26,892 bases of DNA from an uncultured Veillonella sp. Lineage in GTDB: Bacteria > Bacillota > Negativicutes > Veillonellales > Veillonellaceae. This document shows, one piece after another, positions 23,794 to 26,892 of this stretch. Position numbers and translations under genes: made by a program. Within the stretch, counting starts at the first letter, position 1, and each line of letters opens with the position of its first letter. Below the pieces are notes generated by a model. It was not told the origin of the DNA. It searched no databases and saw only the letters and a list, made by a program, of their open reading frames with translations. The stretch covers positions 1 through 26,892 of the forward strand of contig URPT01000005.1 of NCBI GenBank assembly GCA_900549845.1. Direction: 5' to 3'.

Positions 23794-24705
23794 CTAGTAC
23801 TCATATATACGAATTATCCTCTCATCAGGGAATAATCTATGCTTTTTAGCCTTAAACTCTGGATTGTTATTAGAATCAAAATATTCAATCGTATTTCTCA
23901 ACTGCTCATGAGTAAATGGACTCGTACTTGGATTATATTCAAGCTGATTAAACACAGCATACCGTCCATCATATGCAACAAATTGTAACTTAGACTTCTT
24001 ATCTGGATTGTATGAGTCCACTAATATTCCAGGCAATCCATTATTCCATACAGCCGAATAAGTAGTATCTTTTGGTTCATAGAACGGTCCCCAAATACGC
24101 CAAAATATTTGTAAAGAATGATAAAAATTATATTCTTTATCTACAAGCACTTTATTTTCTATGTCTTTAGTATCAGGATGCTCTACATCTAAAGGCATAA
24201 TCTGAATAGAATACCAAATATCTCCTATCTCATACTCTATATAAATAGAGTTATCCAATATATAAAATATCTTCAACTCCGCACCTTTTGGCACACGGAA
24301 TGTTATGCCCTTCCATGTAATTGTATCTGTATATGAATCTATATCAATTAAACTCTTCTTACAAGGAACCTTGCTTCCCACAGGATACGATAAAAGAGTA
24401 GTCTTTCCCTCATCATGAATCAACTTATCCGTTGAATGATACAATCTTCCCTGAATTAAACTTACTTCTTGAGCATACGTTTTTTCGTCACGTAAATACC
24501 CCTTAGCTATATCCTCGGACTTTAATCTTTCCAAATGTCTTTGTAAATCAGCTTCAATCTCATTATTTGTTTGTTCACTACTAATACAGATCTCTTTAAC
24601 ACTAGCAGATGTGCCACTATGACCAAGTAGATCTTTTGCATATACTGGTGAAAGCACAGCACTCAACATTAACACTCCAGCAAGGCATGAATATATCCGC
24701 TTCAC
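23794..24705 (-). CDS. Secreted protein of unknown function
   Basis: This 303-residue product begins with an evident signal peptide (MKRIYSCLAGVLMLSAVLSPVYA, predicted cleavage after residue 23). The mature part is polar and rich in Asp, Lys and Tyr, starting with a short charged helical stretch (about 36-70). A beta-rich segment with many aromatic residues follows (ITWKGITFRVPKGAELKIFYILD, then YIEYEIGDIWYSIQIM). I recognise no family. GTG at 24705 is the chosen start: AAGGAG lies seven bases upstream and the signal peptide begins there. It is flanked by a terminator upstream and the cobT promoter region downstream, so it is probably monocistronic. Export to the periplasm or outer envelope is an inference. 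Confidence 0.75.
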   Translation of the reverse strand: MKRIYSCLAGVLMLSAVLSPVYAKDLLGHSGTSASVKEICISSEQTNNEIEADLQRHLERLKSEDIAKGYLRDEKTYAQEVSLIQGRLYHSTDKLIHDEGKTTLLSYPVGSKVPCKKSLIDIDSYTDTITWKGITFRVPKGAELKIFYILDNSIYIEYEIGDIWYSIQIMPLDVEHPDTKDIENKVLVDKEYNFYHSLQIFWRIWGPFYEPKDTTYSAVWNNGLPGILVDSYNPDKKSKLQFVAYDGRYAVFNQLEYNPSTSPFTHEQLRNTIEYFDSNNNPEFKAKKHRLFPDERIIRIYEY

Positions 24706-24791
24706 AATACAACTCCTTAACTATATAACAACCACTATAATCAATATCAATCTCTACTAGTATTGTACCTTTTAATACTTGTATAGTCATC

Positions 24792-24823
24792 AAAAAAAGG
24801 TTATCCCTTACAGGATAACCTTT
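24792..24823 (-). terminator. Rho-independent terminator of the DAACS symporter gene
   Basis: An 11-bp stem AAAGGTTATCC (24796-24806) / GGATAACCTTT (24813-24823) has a 6-base loop. On the minus strand it is followed by seven T's (24792-24798). It lies about 50 bases after the symporter stop codon. Confidence 0.9.
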
Positions 24824-24873
24824 CATTTGAGTTATATAATTAAGTTTTTCTTAAGTTTAACTAGTTACTAAAA

Positions 24874-26193
24874 TTAAGCACCTTGGAATTGAGGCATATC
24901 GTCGCCACTGGAGTCGTCCAATTTACCTTGAAGGTCATGGTCAACCATAGCACATACGGATGCGTCAGACCATACGTTTTCAGCTGTTTCAATCATGTCG
25001 ATAATTGTATAGATTGGTAAGATGATACCAAGCAAACCAATTGGTGCACCGATGGAGCTCATCAAGGACAATGTTAAGAAGTAACAGCCCATTGGAACGC
25101 CTGCATTACCAATGGCAGCAAGCACAGCAATGAATAACCAAGCAATCATTGTGCCCATAGTTAATTCAATACCTGCATTTTGCATTACAAATAAGGATGT
25201 GACAAGAATGAACGCTGCACAACCATTCATGTTAATTGTTGTACAAATTGGCAATACGAAACGAGCTACTGCCGGATGAGCTTTCAAATTGTCCTCAGCA
25301 GATGCCAATGTTACAGGCAATGTTGCAGCAGAGGACTTAGTGAACAATGCAACCGCTACAGCTGGGGACATTTTACGGAATACGTCCACAGGGTTTAAGC
25401 CACGGAATAACAAGAACAATGGAATTACGATAAAGAATTGGATCAAGTTACCGCCGATAACAACAGCAGTGTATTTACCTAAAGCACCAACGATGACGCC
25501 CGCTTCGATTTGAGCAGATAATTGACCTGCGAAAGCAAGGATGCCGATTGGCAATACATAAAGTAATGCTTTAATCAATGTAAACAGTAATTCTTGTAAA
25601 CCGAACAATACTTTCAATACTGCTTCGCGACCTTCTGTACGAGGCATAAACGCAAACGCTAAACCAACAGAAGCGGAGATAAACATAACAGATAATACGT
25701 TACCTTCCAAATATGGTTTCATAATATTGTTAGGAATAACGGATAAGAAGTGATCGTAATATGTTACATGACCAAGTTTTTCAGGTACTTGCGCTGCACC
25801 AGCACCAATTACATCAAGTGGTAAGTTACCTGGCGCAATCCATAGGAATAAGCCAAGGCCTACGGCTGCTGCACAAATTGTAGTAAGCAGTGTATATACT
25901 ACAGCATGTCCAAAGATACGACCTGTATCTTTTTTAGCACCTAGCATGGATAATGTAGTAATTACTGCTAAGGATACGGTTGGAATTGCAATGAATTGGA
26001 ATAAACGTGTAAACACAGCGGCAATAAAGTTGAAAAGCTCATTTAGAGCTGGAATATGTTGCCATCCCAAGATAGCACCAATGATAAGTGCCCCCATCCA
26101 AAGAATAAACTGACGCAATTTGCCTTGACCACGGCTTTTTAAGGTAATCTCTTGCGCTAAGGCATCGACATTTTTGTTGTTTTGATCTGCCAT
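24874..26193 (-). CDS. DAACS-family dicarboxylate/amino acid:cation symporter
   Basis: This 439-residue membrane transporter belongs to the glutamate/dicarboxylate symporter (GltP/DctA/SstT) superfamily. Landmarks are the serine-rich re-entrant loop TKSSAATLP (285-293), TTINMNGCAAF (318-328) and the second re-entrant loop AAIGNAGVPMG. The usual NMDGT motif reads NMNGC here (N321, N323, C325), so the aspartate that helps coordinate a cation in GltPh is missing. That makes both substrate and coupling ion uncertain; SstT serine/threonine carriers also lack this aspartate. ATG at 26193 has GAGAGGTG upstream. It has its own consensus promoter, leader hairpin and terminator. Confidence 0.88.
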   Translation of the reverse strand: MADQNNKNVDALAQEITLKSRGQGKLRQFILWMGALIIGAILGWQHIPALNELFNFIAAVFTRLFQFIAIPTVSLAVITTLSMLGAKKDTGRIFGHAVVYTLLTTICAAAVGLGLFLWIAPGNLPLDVIGAGAAQVPEKLGHVTYYDHFLSVIPNNIMKPYLEGNVLSVMFISASVGLAFAFMPRTEGREAVLKVLFGLQELLFTLIKALLYVLPIGILAFAGQLSAQIEAGVIVGALGKYTAVVIGGNLIQFFIVIPLFLLFRGLNPVDVFRKMSPAVAVALFTKSSAATLPVTLASAEDNLKAHPAVARFVLPICTTINMNGCAAFILVTSLFVMQNAGIELTMGTMIAWLFIAVLAAIGNAGVPMGCYFLTLSLMSSIGAPIGLLGIILPIYTIIDMIETAENVWSDASVCAMVDHDLQGKLDDSSGDDMPQFQGA

Positions 26194-26229
26194 AAAAACA
26201 CCTCTCTAAAAACTAAACTACTAGAGACT

Positions 26230-26260
26230 AAAAAAAAGAAACCCCAGCCCTAGGGCTGGG
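26230..26260 (-). terminator. Terminator hairpin within the DAACS leader (possible attenuator)
   Basis: CCCAGCCC (26243-26250) and GGGCTGGG (26253-26260) form a GC-rich stem. On the minus strand it is followed by TTTC and then eight T's (26230-26237). It lies between the consensus promoter (26293-26321) and the DAACS start codon (26193), so readthrough is required for expression. A further 7-bp pair (AGTCTCT 26275-26281, AGAGACT 26223-26229) brackets it. Confidence 0.75.
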
Positions 26261-26292
26261 ATAGTGAATATCCGAGTCTCTCTTTAATTCAC

Positions 26293-26321
26293 ATTATAAA
26301 GATATGATTTAAGGTTGTCAA
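26293..26321 (-). promoter_or_regulatory. Consensus sigma-70 promoter for the DAACS gene
   Basis: Minus-strand TTGACA (26316-26321) and TATAAT (26293-26298) are both perfect hexamers, with the ideal 17-base spacer. Transcription should start near 26286, giving a leader of about 90 bases. Confidence 0.85.
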
Positions 26322-26392
26322 TTACAATATCTGAATATATTCTAATATATTCAGATATGGTTCCAATCTTTATCTAACGAATCTAACAAAAA

Positions 26393-26892
26393 CTAATGAT
26401 ACATATCTATATCTACAGTAATCATTCGCGTTCGCTCTGGATTAAACATAAAGTAAATGACTCTAGGCTGATCTTGATTAAAGTTATGGTAAACAACATA
26501 TACTACATATTTCTCAGCCGATATCCTAGTACTATAATAAAAATCTTCATTAGGATCATCACCGACACTCTGGCTACCATTAATTAACCAGGGAAATAAT
26601 TTCCAGTTTTGTCGTTGAATAGTGATAATATCATAATAATTGTTTATGTCACTAACCAATACATTTTTATCTTTTGGATATGTAAACGAATTAAGTGCTT
26701 CAACTGTAGTATCCTTGTCCCTGCCATTTATAAATGTATACCAAGCATTAGATTTAACAGTTTCCTCATACCGTGAAATCGTTGCTTCATCACCATCTAA
26801 TACTAAACAGCTTTGATTCCCTCCTATTCCAATTACTTCAGCAGAAGAAACTACTTTCATGCCCTCCGGTAAAGACTTAGGTGTTTGTAATG
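26393..26892 (-). CDS. Protein of unknown function, N-terminus outside window
   Basis: The frame is open to the right edge; about 166 residues are visible. A start at ATG 26860 would give 155 residues, but the GGAGG there is only two bases away and the upstream codons read smoothly (LQTPKSLPEG before MKVVSS). The gene therefore most likely begins beyond the window. The visible part is polar and aromatic-rich, with WKLFPWLINGSQS and KYVVYVVYHNF, and ends MITVDIDMYH. No family is recognised. It resembles the neighbouring secreted protein in general composition only. It ends about 70 bases upstream of the DAACS promoter. Confidence 0.6.
   Translation of the reverse strand, partial: LQTPKSLPEGMKVVSSAEVIGIGGNQSCLVLDGDEATISRYEETVKSNAWYTFINGRDKDTTVEALNSFTYPKDKNVLVSDINNYYDIITIQRQNWKLFPWLINGSQSVGDDPNEDFYYSTRISAEKYVVYVVYHNFNQDQPRVIYFMFNPERTRMITVDIDMYH

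Noticed and set aside
26393..26860. Complete 155-residue gene starting at ATG 26860
   Set aside because: The reading frame stays open to the window edge and the GGAGG is only two bases from that ATG, so a truncated gene is more likely.
1..26892. CRISPR arrays, insertion sequences, tRNA or rRNA genes
   Set aside because: No regularly spaced repeats, transposase-like proteins, terminal inverted repeats of an element or RNA gene sequences were recognised anywhere.

Overview
The window is AT-rich, with nearly all genes on the minus strand. Gene content and protein style point to an anaerobic Negativicute, most likely Veillonella. The supporting signs are a large two-domain 2-hydroxyacyl-CoA dehydratase activator, two CobT paralogues of an unusual type, and a cobamide-dependent propanediol system. 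The genus is an inference; no rRNA or marker gene is present.

Positions 2092-18657 (minus) hold one compact propanediol-utilisation (Pdu) bacterial microcompartment operon of about 21 genes. In transcription order they are: a short pduB (B'-like shell trimer), pduCDE (B12-dependent diol dehydratase), pduGH (reactivase), pduO (corrinoid adenosyltransferase), pduF (diffusion facilitator), pduU (shell), pduV (GTPase-like), cobT (lower-ligand activation), pduA (shell), a second long pduB, a 25-codon micro-ORF, pduK and pduJ (shell), pduL (phosphotransacylase), eutJ (Hsp70-like), pduM, pduN (vertex pentamer), pduP (CoA-acylating aldehyde dehydrogenase) and pduQ (alcohol dehydrogenase). An intrinsic terminator at 2001-2037 closes it. 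1,2-Propanediol enters via PduF and is dehydrated to propionaldehyde inside the shell. The aldehyde is then split into 1-propanol (PduQ) and propionyl-CoA (PduP), which PduL converts to propionyl-phosphate. No pduS, pduT, pduW or pduX is present here.

A PocR-type AraC regulator (19139-20029, plus) is divergent from the operon. The intergenic region holds two 17-bp direct repeats beside a TATAAT box and a potential long-range hairpin in the presumed leader; both are candidates for control of the operon. A bidirectional terminator separates pocR from an orphan MetQ-type lipoprotein (20134-20955, minus). Next come a structured intergenic element, a DUF389 membrane protein and a second cobT that form a small operon (21325-23685), a secreted protein of unknown function, a DAACS-family symporter with a consensus promoter and a terminator hairpin in its leader, and a truncated unknown gene at the right edge. 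The left edge (1-1621) is the N-terminal part of the dehydratase activator.

The most noteworthy item is the micro-ORF at 7815-7892. It is start-stop overlapped with the long pduB and encodes little more than an amphipathic helix closely resembling the encapsulation peptides of PduP, PduE, PduL and PduD. No insertion sequence, tRNA, rRNA or CRISPR array was seen.
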